40,866 nucleotides of DNA from Paenibacillus humicola (lineage in GTDB: Bacteria; Bacillota; Bacilli; Paenibacillales; Paenibacillaceae), in the NCBI RefSeq assembly GCF_028826105.1, contig NZ_JAQGPL010000002.1:1-40866 (forward strand), given 5' to 3'. Below, one piece after another: positions 8,025 to 15,349 of this stretch. The notes beneath the pieces are model-generated. The model was not told where the DNA came from and did no database searches. It was given only the letters and a program-made list of their open reading frames with translations. Every line of letters begins with the position of its first letter. Position 1 is the first letter of the stretch. Made by a program: the position numbers and the translations under genes.

Positions 8025-9229
8025 CCACTCGGCTTATTCGATACTGTGAAAAGCGGGCGGTGGAGCAAGACGGATTCAACTGCACCCCCCAGCAGGCGAA
8101 AGCGCAATTTAAGGCCACGCGGAAACTGTTTAACAAACCGGATGGCGTACAGGCGCATCATGTCATTCAATCCTTTCAGCCTGGCGAAGTGACCCCCCAG
8201 CAGGCAAACGAGATTGGGAAGCGGCTGGTGGAACGAATTGCACCGAATCATGAAGCTGTGGTCTATACGCATGCCGATAAAGAACACATTCATAATCACA
8301 TCGTGATCAATGCCGTGTCGTTCAAGGATGGCCGCAAATATCACTCCGACCGGAAGCAACTGTATTTCATTCGCGAAGAATCCAATAGGCTCTGCAGAGA
8401 GCAGGGGCTAGCCGAACTTAAAGCACAGCCTATGTCGAAGGAACGCTTAACACAGGCCGAATACAAGGCCGTAGAGCGCGGAGAACGGCTCTGGAAGGAT
8501 GAACTAAGGACCAGCATCGAGGCGGGCTTAAAACAAACGTCAGGCCTGCTAGAACTCAAAGATTATTTAAAACAGCAGTATAACATTGAGATGAAGATCC
8601 AAAACAAAAACGTGAGCTTCCTGCATCCGGAGAAACAGCGGTATGTGCGGGGCAAAAACTTAGGGGAATTGTACTCGAAGGAGGGGCTGGAGCGTGAGTA
8701 TGGCAAACAGGCAGCGGGCCGTGATCGAGCCGATGAACGAGGACCCGCGGCTGGCGCAGCAACCAGAGCTCAGGGACCAAGCAACGCTGGAACTGCTCGA
8801 TCAAATCAATACGGCACTAATCGGGCTGAACAAGAAGGAAGAAGAACTAATTCAAACCATCATGCATCTGGGCAATACCATCAAACGGGCGTCCACGGAG
8901 AAAGATCAACAGCTCGCCCAGGCAGCCCGGGAAGTGAGCACCCTCAAAGGGGAGCTGACCAAAGGATGGCTCGAAGTCGCAGTGAAAACCAAAGTGCCGC
9001 TCAGCCACAAGCTTTATCAAGCGATCATTATCTCCCTAATCAGCATGATCATGGGCGTCCTGATGTATCTGCTGGTCACGCTGCAAACCCGTTAGCGTCA
9101 TTGTCGAAGATCGGCAAGCAGGTTCAATGGGAACTGGACAACATGAAGAGCCAGGAGCAGGTTCGCCGGATCCGGCAACTGAAACAGGAGGTCACGGTTC
9201 AGCAAGACCAGGAGCAGGACCGATTTTAA
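7991..9229 (+). CDS. mobA: MOBP-type relaxase (MobA/VirD2 family)
   Basis: This is the conjugative nickase, which cuts oriT and stays covalently linked to the strand end. The start is TTG 7991, matching the usual MATxK opening of this family. The N-terminal tyrosine is in TRLIRYCEKRA (near residue 18). The histidine motif is HADKEHIHNHIVIN (near residues 94-107). After about residue 235 the protein turns into a low-complexity Gly/Ala/Arg/Gln/Ser/Asn/His stretch, exactly where a second gene is read in another frame (8694-9095). It then regains an ordered helix-forming end (QVRRIRQLKQEV). The low-complexity segment is probably a by-product of the overlapping gene. Confidence 0.92.
   Translation: MATIKLQTTKVATRLIRYCEKRAVEQDGFNCTPQQAKAQFKATRKLFNKPDGVQAHHVIQSFQPGEVTPQQANEIGKRLVERIAPNHEAVVYTHADKEHIHNHIVINAVSFKDGRKYHSDRKQLYFIREESNRLCREQGLAELKAQPMSKERLTQAEYKAVERGERLWKDELRTSIEAGLKQTSGLLELKDYLKQQYNIEMKIQNKNVSFLHPEKQRYVRGKNLGELYSKEGLEREYGKQAAGRDRADERGPAAGAATRAQGPSNAGTARSNQYGTNRAEQEGRRTNSNHHASGQYHQTGVHGERSTARPGSPGSEHPQRGADQRMARSRSENQSAAQPQALSSDHYLPNQHDHGRPDVSAGHAANPLASLSKIGKQVQWELDNMKSQEQVRRIRQLKQEVTVQQDQEQDRF
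8694..9095 (+). CDS. Mobilization protein nested inside the relaxase gene (coiled coil plus C-terminal TM)
   Basis: This 133-residue gene lies wholly inside the relaxase gene in the +1 frame. Three features argue that it is real: a near-perfect AAGGAGGGG ribosome site (8678-8685) spaced 8 bases from GTG 8694, a clearly protein-like sequence, and a coincident low-complexity stretch in the relaxase frame. The product has a long charged helix (residues 25-85, coiled-coil-like, with KKEEELIQTIMHLGNTIKRA). A single C-terminal membrane helix (about 108-130, AIIISLISMIMGVLMYLLV) follows. It resembles in design the small Mob proteins nested in mob genes of ColE1 (MbeB/MbeD) and RSF1010 (MobB). It may tether the relaxosome to the membrane or coupling protein. 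Confidence 0.75.
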   Translation: MSMANRQRAVIEPMNEDPRLAQQPELRDQATLELLDQINTALIGLNKKEEELIQTIMHLGNTIKRASTEKDQQLAQAAREVSTLKGELTKGWLEVAVKTKVPLSHKLYQAIIISLISMIMGVLMYLLVTLQTR

Positions 9230-9296
9230 CCAAATGTCCTTATAAATTCTATGCCGCCATAAAACGGGTTGGTAGATTTGTCCTTCCCGTAATAGA

Positions 9297-9325
9297 TTGA
9301 ATGAGTTAAAATGATCTCAATAAAC
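9297..9325 (+). promoter_or_regulatory. Candidate rep promoter
   Basis: TTGAAT (9297-9302), a 17-base spacer and ATAAAC (9320-9325) form a weak sigma-A-like promoter. A transcript from about 9332 would have a leader of about 140 nt before the rep start and would be fully complementary to the minus-strand RNA encoded at 9325-9403. Confidence 0.4.
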
Positions 9326-9403
9326 GAAAAAGACGCCCAGAGCTTGGCGGCAAAGGCGTCCTAATCGTACACATACCGGGCATTCGTATGCCCTTATTCA
9401 GCT
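9325..9403 (-). ncRNA. Countertranscript (antisense RNA) controlling rep, about 80 nt
   Basis: The minus strand carries a strong promoter (-35 TTGCCT, 17-base spacer, -10 TAAAAT, at 9438-9410). A compact transcript from about 9403 would contain a perfect 6-bp stem-loop (GGGCAT/ATGCCC at 9378-9393, loop ACGA on this strand). It ends in an intrinsic terminator: GACGCC (9360-9355) pairs with GGCGTC (9337-9332) and is followed by TTTTTCGTTT. The RNA is complementary to the leader of the rep mRNA. This is the layout of copy-number control RNAs of Gram-positive theta plasmids such as pIP501 and pSK41. Expression is not shown. Confidence 0.75.
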
Positions 9404-9409
9404 ACGTTC

Positions 9410-9438
9410 ATTTTATCATGGGCGTTACGGATAGGCAA
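9410..9438 (-). promoter_or_regulatory. Promoter of the antisense RNA
   Basis: Read on the minus strand, TTGCCT and TAAAAT are separated by exactly 17 bases. The start point would be near 9403. It is better than the predicted rep promoter, as expected for a constitutive countertranscript. Confidence 0.7.
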
Positions 9439-9442
9439 TACG

Positions 9443-9470
9443 AAAGCCCCTACCATAGGAGGCTTTTTTT
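9443..9470 (+). terminator. Attenuator hairpin containing the rep ribosome site
   Basis: AAAGCCCCT (9443-9451) pairs with AGGAGGCTTT (9457-9466), with one bulged A (9460) and a five-base loop. A run of seven T (9464-9470) follows directly. This has the form of an intrinsic terminator. Its 3' arm contains the AGGAGG ribosome site of rep (9457-9462). Folding would therefore both stop transcription and hide the ribosome site. Together with the antisense RNA this suggests pIP501/pAM-beta-1-like attenuation, in which the antisense RNA favours the terminator. Confidence 0.7.
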
Positions 9471-9473
9471 ACC

Positions 9474-10289
9474 ATGGCCAGATCCGAAAGTAATACGATC
9501 ATCCGAACGAATAAACGTGAGAATCCTTATGTCATGATTGATAAATACGGTTTGAATGATGACCGTCTATCCTGGAAGGCAAAAGGGCTCCTCGCGTATT
9601 TGCTGTCTAAACCAGATGATTGGCAGATCTATGAAAAAGATTTGATCAAGCGTTCCACCGATGGCCGTGATGCAGTTCGAGCTGGATTGCGTGAACTCGA
9701 GGCGAACGGCTACCTTTCCCGGCATCAACTGCGAGGTGAGGGTGGCAGTTTTGGAACGATGGAATACATCATTTACGAGCGGCCCATCACCGAAACCACC
9801 GTGGACGGAAAATCCGTTCACGGTGAATCACCGCAGACGGAAAATCCGTCGACGGGAAAACCGTCGCCGGAAAATCCGACACATACTAATAATGAATTAA
9901 CTAAGAATGATTTAAAAAGGATTGATTGTTTGGGCGTGTCGGCCGAAATCGCCGCCACAGCTGAATCATCTCATTCAGAGGATGAACTGGATCCCATTTA
10001 TGAATCCTTGCATAAGAACGTACCGGCTAGTTGTTTTGTGAATGGCCTACCCTTAGGGCCTGAATACATAAATGCGATTTACTTCATGCTCATCAATCAG
10101 TTCGACGGGCGTCTGGATCCAGCCGTGATCGAAATCGCTTGCGGGTTATATTTTGATCGGGCATGCCAGGGAAATTTAGACGGCAGCGTGCGGATGAAGC
10201 TTGACGTACAAAATCCAGTGGGGTACTTCCGATTCTGTTATGAGGATGCAATCAAACAGTATAAACTTAAAAGACGAGCATTGAAATGA
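9474..10289 (+). CDS. Replication initiator with winged-helix N-terminal domain
   Basis: The 271-residue protein has an N-terminal helix-turn-helix domain (about residues 15-100: NPYVMIDKYGLNDDRLSWKA, KGLLAYLLSKPDDWQIYEKD). This domain is typical of plasmid and phage replication initiators of Firmicutes. A Pro/Asn/Gly-rich linker (about 105-136) follows, then a helical C-terminal domain (about 170-271). The linker is encoded by the repeats at 9790-9879, a design known for initiators whose origin lies inside the gene. The ribosome site AGGAGG is spaced 11 bases from ATG 9474 and sits in a hairpin. The antisense RNA and attenuator upstream strongly support a copy-controlled initiator. The family is recognised only by its N-terminal domain. 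Confidence 0.8.
   Translation: MARSESNTIIRTNKRENPYVMIDKYGLNDDRLSWKAKGLLAYLLSKPDDWQIYEKDLIKRSTDGRDAVRAGLRELEANGYLSRHQLRGEGGSFGTMEYIIYERPITETTVDGKSVHGESPQTENPSTGKPSPENPTHTNNELTKNDLKRIDCLGVSAEIAATAESSHSEDELDPIYESLHKNVPASCFVNGLPLGPEYINAIYFMLINQFDGRLDPAVIEIACGLYFDRACQGNLDGSVRMKLDVQNPVGYFRFCYEDAIKQYKLKRRALK
9790..9879 (+). repeat. Iteron-like repeats within rep (candidate plasmid origin)
   Basis: Copies of ACGGAAAATCCGT lie at 9805-9817 and 9837-9849, with variants at 9852-9864 (ACGGGAAAACCGT) and 9867-9879 (CCGGAAAATCCGA). Degenerate units lie near 9790 and 9820. The good copies 2 to 4 are spaced 15 bases apart. Each unit is itself a small inverted repeat (CGGA/TCCG). They encode the DGKS/ENPSTGKPSPENP linker of Rep, so spacing is five codons. 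This is a likely initiator-binding array, with the AT-richer DNA at 9885-9930 as a possible opening region. Confidence 0.65.
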
Positions 10290-10387
10290 GTGGAATTTTT
10301 GATATAAACGGGAAGGCATTGGGTAACGTGATAAAATGGAGGTTGAGGCGTTGATGAATCCAAATCCACATAGAAGGGTCTAAAATT

Positions 10388-11575
10388 ATGTTTTTTGAGC
10401 TAACAGCAATTGGACTAGGACTTGTTTCATTTGCGTATTGGTTCTTTAATTTAATCGCTTCGTATTTGGGTTGGAAGCTAGTTGAGAAACTTCCCGCGGC
10501 TAAGCCATTAAAACGGTATCCGAAGGTTTCCATTGTCATTGCCATAAAGGATGAGGCTCCAAGAATTAAAAAGACACTGTCTACGTTATTGCAGCTCCAT
10601 TACCCTGATTTTGAAATTGTTGTCGTCAATGATCGTTCGACAGATGGGACACAGCTCGAGCTAAACCGTTTTTCTCAAGCCTATCCGTCGAGCATTAGAG
10701 TTGTTCACATCAAGACTTTACCTGAAGGCTGGCTGGGTAAAAATCACGCGATGTATCAAGGTTACTTGGCTTCCCATGGGGAATATTTATTGTTTACGGA
10801 CGCGGACGTGATTTTCGAATCCAATACCTTAAAGGATGTGATGAGTTATGTACAAACCAACAAGGTCGACCATTTAACCCTGAATCCGCGGCTCATTTCG
10901 AAATCCTTGATTTTACAACTTTTCGTCCATTACTTTCAATTTTTTGTTTTGCTTTTTTTACAAGCATGGAAAGCAAACAAGGATACTCAGCATAAAGTCG
11001 GTCTAGGGATCGGTGCATTTAATTTCATTTCACGTGAAGCTTACCGAAAAATAGGTACCCATCAAAGCCTACCGATGGCTCCTGATGATGATCTGCAGTT
11101 AGGTGTAATGGTAAAAAGGGCTAAGCTAAAACAACGATTTCTAATTGGAATTGACCACATCGAAGTGGAATGGTACGAAAACTTTAACCAAGCCATGCGA
11201 GGATTAGAAAAGAATTTTTACGCTGGATTTCGATATAACTTTTTGCTTGTCGTTTTAGCGGTACTAGGGACATTACTTTTGGCAATAGCGCCTTATGTTA
11301 TGGTGTGGTTTCTTTCTGGCGTGGTTCTTGCCATTCATTTGTTATCCCTTCTTTCTATGCTTGTCCTACATTGGTACTCATTGAGAAAGCTAGCGAAATA
11401 TAAGGGAATTGAGATTCTTTTGTTTCCCGTTTCCGTACTGTTATGTCTTTGGGTACTAGCTCGCTCCGCTTTTCTAGCCGAGAAACGTAACGGAATGTAT
11501 TGGAGAGGAACCTTTTATTCGCTTGAGGAGTTAAAGGAACACAGGCATCGGGTTCATAAACTGAAGTTCGATTGA
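10388..11575 (+). CDS. Membrane glycosyltransferase, family 2 (CrtQ/HpnB-like)
   Basis: This 395-residue protein has one N-terminal membrane helix, a cytoplasmic GT-A domain and three C-terminal helices (about 285-375). The GT2 signatures are visible: VSIVIAIKDEAP (near 48), VVNDRSTDGT (near 79), the LPEGWLGKNHAM motif, the metal-binding DADV (near 137), and an APDDDLQLG acid motif (near 232). This set resembles the transferases that glycosylate carotenoid or hopanoid lipids, but the acceptor cannot be told. The region from here to about 13690 is visibly more AT-rich than the transfer genes, suggesting separate acquisition. A sensor kinase gene follows after 16 bases. Confidence 0.85.
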   Translation: MFFELTAIGLGLVSFAYWFFNLIASYLGWKLVEKLPAAKPLKRYPKVSIVIAIKDEAPRIKKTLSTLLQLHYPDFEIVVVNDRSTDGTQLELNRFSQAYPSSIRVVHIKTLPEGWLGKNHAMYQGYLASHGEYLLFTDADVIFESNTLKDVMSYVQTNKVDHLTLNPRLISKSLILQLFVHYFQFFVLLFLQAWKANKDTQHKVGLGIGAFNFISREAYRKIGTHQSLPMAPDDDLQLGVMVKRAKLKQRFLIGIDHIEVEWYENFNQAMRGLEKNFYAGFRYNFLLVVLAVLGTLLLAIAPYVMVWFLSGVVLAIHLLSLLSMLVLHWYSLRKLAKYKGIEILLFPVSVLLCLWVLARSAFLAEKRNGMYWRGTFYSLEELKEHRHRVHKLKFD

Positions 11576-11591
11576 GGTAGGGGCTAATCTA

Positions 11592-13046
11592 ATGTTTATG
11601 TTTACTATGTTGTTGCTATCCTTTCTTCTCCTGTTTTCCATTTTTATTTATCTTATCGCGAATCCAAGGGATTTAACCGTTCGCTGGGCAATTGCCTTTG
11701 GTTGTTGTGGGGCAATTGGCGGGATATCCCTTGTATTACAGCGGAATATCTTTCTTAAACTGGCCCAAACAGGTCATTTGCCTGATGGACTAGGGTACTT
11801 ACTTCTTTGGAAATCCATTATTTATACCGCATTCATATCGCAGGTTGGTTTCCCCTATTGCATACTCGTGTTTTCGTTAATTTATTCAAACGTTCTTCAA
11901 GGCCGTAAATTGCAATGGATCGTTTCGGTTCTATTGATGATTCCCAATATCATGTTATACTTAGCCACTCCATTTTCAGAGGATAAGGTCCTTTTTGATA
12001 AGCTTTTTCTAGATTATAACGTCTATATATTTTGGGGTTTGCCGTATGAATTAACGGCTGTTTTTTTATTGATTTACGCTCCCATTAAAGAAAAGAATAG
12101 CGCAAGAAAGAAACATTATTTGAAAACCAGTATCATGTTAGTTCCGACGATTTTAGCAGCTACCTACATTAACCTCATCTGTAAAGTGATTTATGTATAC
12201 CCCAAAGGGGACTACATGTACTTAATGCCTTACTTTATTTTTTATTCCTTTGTGGTTCATATGATTTTTTTATTTCGAGATGGCCTTTTTGGGGTCAAGA
12301 TAAAGCTTGAAAAGCAGGCGGATGAAAATACAATTATTGCGGCAACAACTTTAGCAGCCATGTTAAATCACGGCATAAAAAATAAGATCAATTTTTCTAC
12401 GCTTATACTTGAAAATGTACTCAGTAAAATCGACGGGAGTAGCAACGAATTAAAAAAAGATCTACAAGGCGTGCTTTTCAGTAACCATGACATCATGACA
12501 ATGGTGCGTAGGATTCAGGATGCGATCGATTTTCAGATTGTGCCTGAGGAAAATACGCTAAGATCAATTCTGGAATCAACGATAGAAAATACGAGGATGC
12601 TCTTTGAAAGAAGTAACATGAAATGCATAACTCATTATTCATGCGAGGCCAATTTCCGGTGTGATCGAGTCCATATCGATCAAATGTTTACGAATTTCAT
12701 TAAAAATGCAATTGAAGCGATGGAACCAGGAAAGGGAATATTGGAAATCACCCTATATGAGTCCAATAAAGAATACGTCATTCAATTTAGGGACAATGGA
12801 CATGGAATATCGAAAGAGGACCTTAAACGAATTTTCATGCCGTTTTATTCCACAAAGAAAAGAGAACAAAATGATGGGCTCGGCTTGACTTATTGCTACC
12901 TTGTCCTGGAAAAGCATCGAGCGAATATTAAAGTCGAACGTTTAAAAACTGGCACTTCCTTTTCCCTTACGTTTCCAAAGATAAGAAGGGTTAAAAACAA
13001 AATGTTTTTAGGAGTCAAAAATGAAAATAAAAGTGCTTATCTGTGA
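11592..13046 (+). CDS. Membrane sensor histidine kinase
   Basis: The 484-residue product has seven or eight hydrophobic segments in the first 235 residues (a membrane sensor without a large outside domain) and then a kinase core. The phospho-accepting histidine is probably in MLNHGIKNKI (near residue 258). The N box FIKNAIEAM is near 368, DNGHGIS near 400 and DGLGLTY near 427. It overlaps the response-regulator gene by 26 bases, so the two form a pair, with the regulator translated from GGAG just upstream of ATG 13021. The signal is unknown. Linkage to the glycosyltransferase suggests envelope modification under its control. Confidence 0.9.
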   Translation: MFMFTMLLLSFLLLFSIFIYLIANPRDLTVRWAIAFGCCGAIGGISLVLQRNIFLKLAQTGHLPDGLGYLLLWKSIIYTAFISQVGFPYCILVFSLIYSNVLQGRKLQWIVSVLLMIPNIMLYLATPFSEDKVLFDKLFLDYNVYIFWGLPYELTAVFLLIYAPIKEKNSARKKHYLKTSIMLVPTILAATYINLICKVIYVYPKGDYMYLMPYFIFYSFVVHMIFLFRDGLFGVKIKLEKQADENTIIAATTLAAMLNHGIKNKINFSTLILENVLSKIDGSSNELKKDLQGVLFSNHDIMTMVRRIQDAIDFQIVPEENTLRSILESTIENTRMLFERSNMKCITHYSCEANFRCDRVHIDQMFTNFIKNAIEAMEPGKGILEITLYESNKEYVIQFRDNGHGISKEDLKRIFMPFYSTKKREQNDGLGLTYCYLVLEKHRANIKVERLKTGTSFSLTFPKIRRVKNKMFLGVKNENKSAYL

Positions 13047-13692
13047 TGATGAAGTGTCCTACGCGGAACAGTTAAGAGCTTTCTTAATGAGGGAGGGGGA
13101 TTTTGATGTTCCAAATGTAGTAACAGATAAAAAAAGCTTACTGGATTTTTTACAATCAAATGAGTTAGATGTACTCATCCTCGATATTAATTTAATGACA
13201 ACCGCGAATCATCAAATGGAAGGGTTAGATATCTCCTTTGAAATAAAAAAAATGTATCCAAGCGTAAAAATCATCATGCTTTCGTCTATTGAGGAAGTTG
13301 ATGTGATGGAACAAGCTTTTAATGTCGGGAAAGCAGATAATTATATCACCAAATATTACTTTAAAGATCTTCCTGATGCGATTCGAAATGTATATCAGGG
13401 GAAGCAATTTTTACACCATTCGGCTGCACAACAGTTTCTACATAAACTTTCGGAAACAAGAGAAATGGAGATCAAACAAAAGCTGAATAATCATCAGCTT
13501 ACGATCTTGATATTATATGCGGAGGGACTCACAAAAGGAGAAATCGCGTCCAGGTTGTTCTTGGAACCGCAAACCGTTTCCAATTATACGTACCAAATTT
13601 CAAAAGAACTGAAAGGGAAATTTCCCTACCTAGAATGGCTGCGGTTGAAAAAAACAAATGTTGATGAATTGGTCGAACTGATGCTAGACTGA
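13021..13692 (+). CDS. Response regulator, NarL/LuxR-like; C-terminus altered by IS insertion
   Basis: The receiver domain (residues 1-120) has the acidic pair DD9-10, phospho-acceptor Asp55 (LILDINL), Ser88 and Lys111. A helix-turn-helix follows (about 158-200, GLTKGEIASRLFLEPQTVSNYTY). The last three residues MLD and the stop come from the left end of the IS3 element. Joining the sequence across the element (removing 13679-14945 and one AAC copy) would give an original ending of VELAKTLKIIP and a stop. The insertion therefore replaced only about eight terminal residues, and the domain itself is intact. The protein may still work. Confidence 0.88.
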   Translation: MKIKVLICDDEVSYAEQLRAFLMREGDFDVPNVVTDKKSLLDFLQSNELDVLILDINLMTTANHQMEGLDISFEIKKMYPSVKIIMLSSIEEVDVMEQAFNVGKADNYITKYYFKDLPDAIRNVYQGKQFLHHSAAQQFLHKLSETREMEIKQKLNNHQLTILILYAEGLTKGEIASRLFLEPQTVSNYTYQISKELKGKFPYLEWLRLKKTNVDELVELMLD

Positions 13693-13753
13693 AATCTGGA
13701 CACGGAGAACCGAGAGTGCGACAATAAATGCATTCAAATTCGAGGTGTCTGAG

Positions 13754-14041
13754 ATGACGAAAAAATATGACAAGGAATTCAAGATCCAAACCGTACGACT
13801 CATCCAAGAGGAAGGGAAAACGGTGGCGCAGGTAGCCCGGGAAATGGGGCTGCATGAAAATACGCTTTATCGTTGGATCGCTGAATTTAAACAAGACGGT
13901 AACCAAGCGTTTCCAGGTAGTGGACAACAAAAGCCGGAAGATAAAGCTCTGCGTGACCTCCAGAAACGAATCCGTGATCTGGAAGAGGAGAATGAGATCT
14001 TAAAAAAGGCCATGCACTACTTCGCAAAAGACCGGCGCTGA
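13754..14041 (+). CDS. IS3-family transposase OrfA
   Basis: The 95-residue DNA-binding protein starts at ATG 13754 after GAGGTG. The helix-turn-helix is EGKTVAQVAREMGLHENTLY. It is followed by a leucine-zipper-like stretch LQKRIRDLEEENEILKKA. Ribosomes shifting -1 at 14002-14008 would join it to OrfB and make the full transposase. Confidence 0.93.
   Translation: MTKKYDKEFKIQTVRLIQEEGKTVAQVAREMGLHENTLYRWIAEFKQDGNQAFPGSGQQKPEDKALRDLQKRIRDLEEENEILKKAMHYFAKDRR
14002..14008 (+). other. -1 programmed frameshift site A-AAA-AAG
   Basis: The heptamer AAAAAAG is in the correct phase for -1 slippage in orfA (codons TTA AAA AAG). After the shift the frame reads into a helix-like segment containing ALIYPFIHDHRSKLRVAKMC and runs without a stop into OrfB, giving an OrfAB fusion from 13754 to 14904. 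This is standard IS3-family expression. Confidence 0.8.
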
Positions 14042-14088
14042 TCTACCCGTTTATCCACGATCACCGCTCCAAGCTCCGTGTCGCGAAG

Positions 14089-14904
14089 ATGTGCACCTTA
14101 TTCCAAGTATCTCGAAGCGGTTATTACGAATGGACCCGGCGGCAGAAAAGCAGTCGGACCAAGCATCGAGAAAAGCTGGAGCAACACATCAGGCGGATCT
14201 TCCTGGATTCGAGACGTTTGTACGGCAGTCCGAAAATCTGGGAAACGTTGAAAAAGGAAGGTGTTCAGGTCTGCGAAAAAACGGTCTCACGGGCGATGAA
14301 AAGAATGGGCCTGAAATCCCGAACCGTGAAGAAATACAAGGCGACAACGAACTCGAATCATCATCTGCCTGTAGCCGAGAATGTGCTCGATCAAACGTTT
14401 ACCGCTGACGCACCGGAAAAGGTCTGGATGACGGACATTACCTATATCCCGACTGACGAGGGCTGGTTATATCTCGCCAGTGTCATGGATTTATACACCC
14501 GCAAAATCGTGGGCTTTCACATGGATGAACGAATGACAAAAGAACTCGTGATCACGGCGCTTGACCAAGCCTACAACCGTCAACGGCCAGCTCCAGGGCT
14601 CCTACATCACTCGGATCGTGGCAGCCAGTACGCTTCGGCAGATTACCAGCTTCGTCTGAAGAAATACCAGATGATCGGAAGTATGAGTCGTAAAGGAAAC
14701 TGCTACGATAATGCCTGCATCGAGTCCTTCCACAGCGTGTTGAAGAAAGAACTCGTTTACCTAGAGAAATTCAAAACAAGAAAACAAGCGAAAAGAGCGA
14801 TTTTCGAGTACATTTCTTGCTTTTATAATGGAAAACGTATTCATTCGTCCATTGGGTACTTTACCCCCAATCAATACGAACATATGTACCGCAAGGCGGC
14901 GTAA
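14089..14904 (+). CDS. IS3-family transposase OrfB (DDE integrase core)
   Basis: This is the 271-residue catalytic part, made mainly as an OrfAB fusion by -1 frameshifting. It has the HTH_21-like start (VSRSGYYEW, RRLYGSPKIWETL). The DDE core carries Asp in VWMTDITYIPTDEGWLYLA, Asp in LLHHSDRGSQYAS, and Glu in NCYDNACIESFHSVLKKE, with the typical C-terminal YNGKRIHSSIGYFTPNQYE. All catalytic residues are present, so the element may be active. Confidence 0.93.
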   Translation: MCTLFQVSRSGYYEWTRRQKSSRTKHREKLEQHIRRIFLDSRRLYGSPKIWETLKKEGVQVCEKTVSRAMKRMGLKSRTVKKYKATTNSNHHLPVAENVLDQTFTADAPEKVWMTDITYIPTDEGWLYLASVMDLYTRKIVGFHMDERMTKELVITALDQAYNRQRPAPGLLHHSDRGSQYASADYQLRLKKYQMIGSMSRKGNCYDNACIESFHSVLKKELVYLEKFKTRKQAKRAIFEYISCFYNGKRIHSSIGYFTPNQYEHMYRKAA

Positions 14905-14990
14905 TTCTCTCGGTTTGATGTGTCCAATCTATTGACTGAGGTCCAAACTAGCCAAAACATTAAAAATTATACCATAGTTAATACGATGAA

Positions 14991-15034
14991 GCGATACTCA
15001 AATTTGTTATCGAATTTGAGTATCGCTTGTTTTT
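14991..15034 (+). terminator. Strong intrinsic terminator (original end of the HK-RR operon)
   Basis: GCGATACTCAAATT (14991-15004) pairs perfectly over 14 bases with 15013-15026, with an eight-base loop and the tail TTGTTTTT. It lies right after the reconstructed original end of the response regulator, so the IS3 element now separates the operon from its terminator. Confidence 0.85.
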
Positions 15035-15088
15035 CAGGATATTTATACCATTAATTTACCGTCATTTAATATCGAATAGAGGTGATTT

Positions 15089-15349
15089 TTGTCATCGAAT
15101 TCCAACTTCTTCGTTGGAACAAAGATTAAAGAGGAGGAGTCCTTTATTTTAAAGATCCGTGAACAGCGAGAAAAAAAAGGATGGAGCCAGCTCGAATTGG
15201 CTGAAAAATCCGGAGTACCCCAGCCAACCTTATCAGGAATAGAAAGAGGAGAGCGAAAATATCCAACGTATGAGAACATTAAAAAAATTGCCATAGCATT
15301 GGAGATCGATATAAAAGAGCTGGATGAGGACTTTATTAGCCTGGGATAA
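15089..15349 (+). CDS. Small XRE-family regulator
   Basis: The 86-residue product starts at TTG 15089 after AGAGGTGAT. The helix-turn-helix spans roughly residues 26-80 (IREQREKKGWSQLELAEKSG, QPTLSGIERGERKYPTYENI). It has almost no other domain, as in small plasmid or phage repressors. The target is unknown. It is an orphan between the HK-RR terminator and the scrap zone. Confidence 0.75.
   Translation: MSSNSNFFVGTKIKEEESFILKIREQREKKGWSQLELAEKSGVPQPTLSGIERGERKYPTYENIKKIAIALEIDIKELDEDFISLG

Larger units (their letters stand above)
13679..14945 (+). mobile_element. Complete IS3-family insertion sequence
   Basis: The element carries orfA and orfB with a -1 slippery site. Its ends are imperfect inverted repeats: left TGATGCTAGACTGAAATC then TGGACAC, right (read inward) TGGACCTCAGTCAATAGAT then TGGACAC. 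Both arms continue with AACCGAGAG. AAC is duplicated at 13676-13678 and 14946-14948. A shorter version bounded by TGGACAC (13697-14926, with ATC on both sides) is possible. I prefer the longer one because the outer sequence is conserved in solo ends at 25854-25888 and 15490-15514. It sits in the last codons of the response regulator and separates it from its terminator. Confidence 0.85.

Noticed and set aside
10353..10382. Nine-codon leader peptide (MNPNPHRRV) before the glycosyltransferase gene
   Set aside because: It has a GGAGG upstream, but there is no attenuator structure and such short frames are frequent by chance.
13697..14926. Shorter IS3 boundaries with ATC duplication
   Set aside because: Possible, but the outer 18-19 bp on each side are conserved in solo ends elsewhere and give an equally good AAC duplication; the longer element is preferred.
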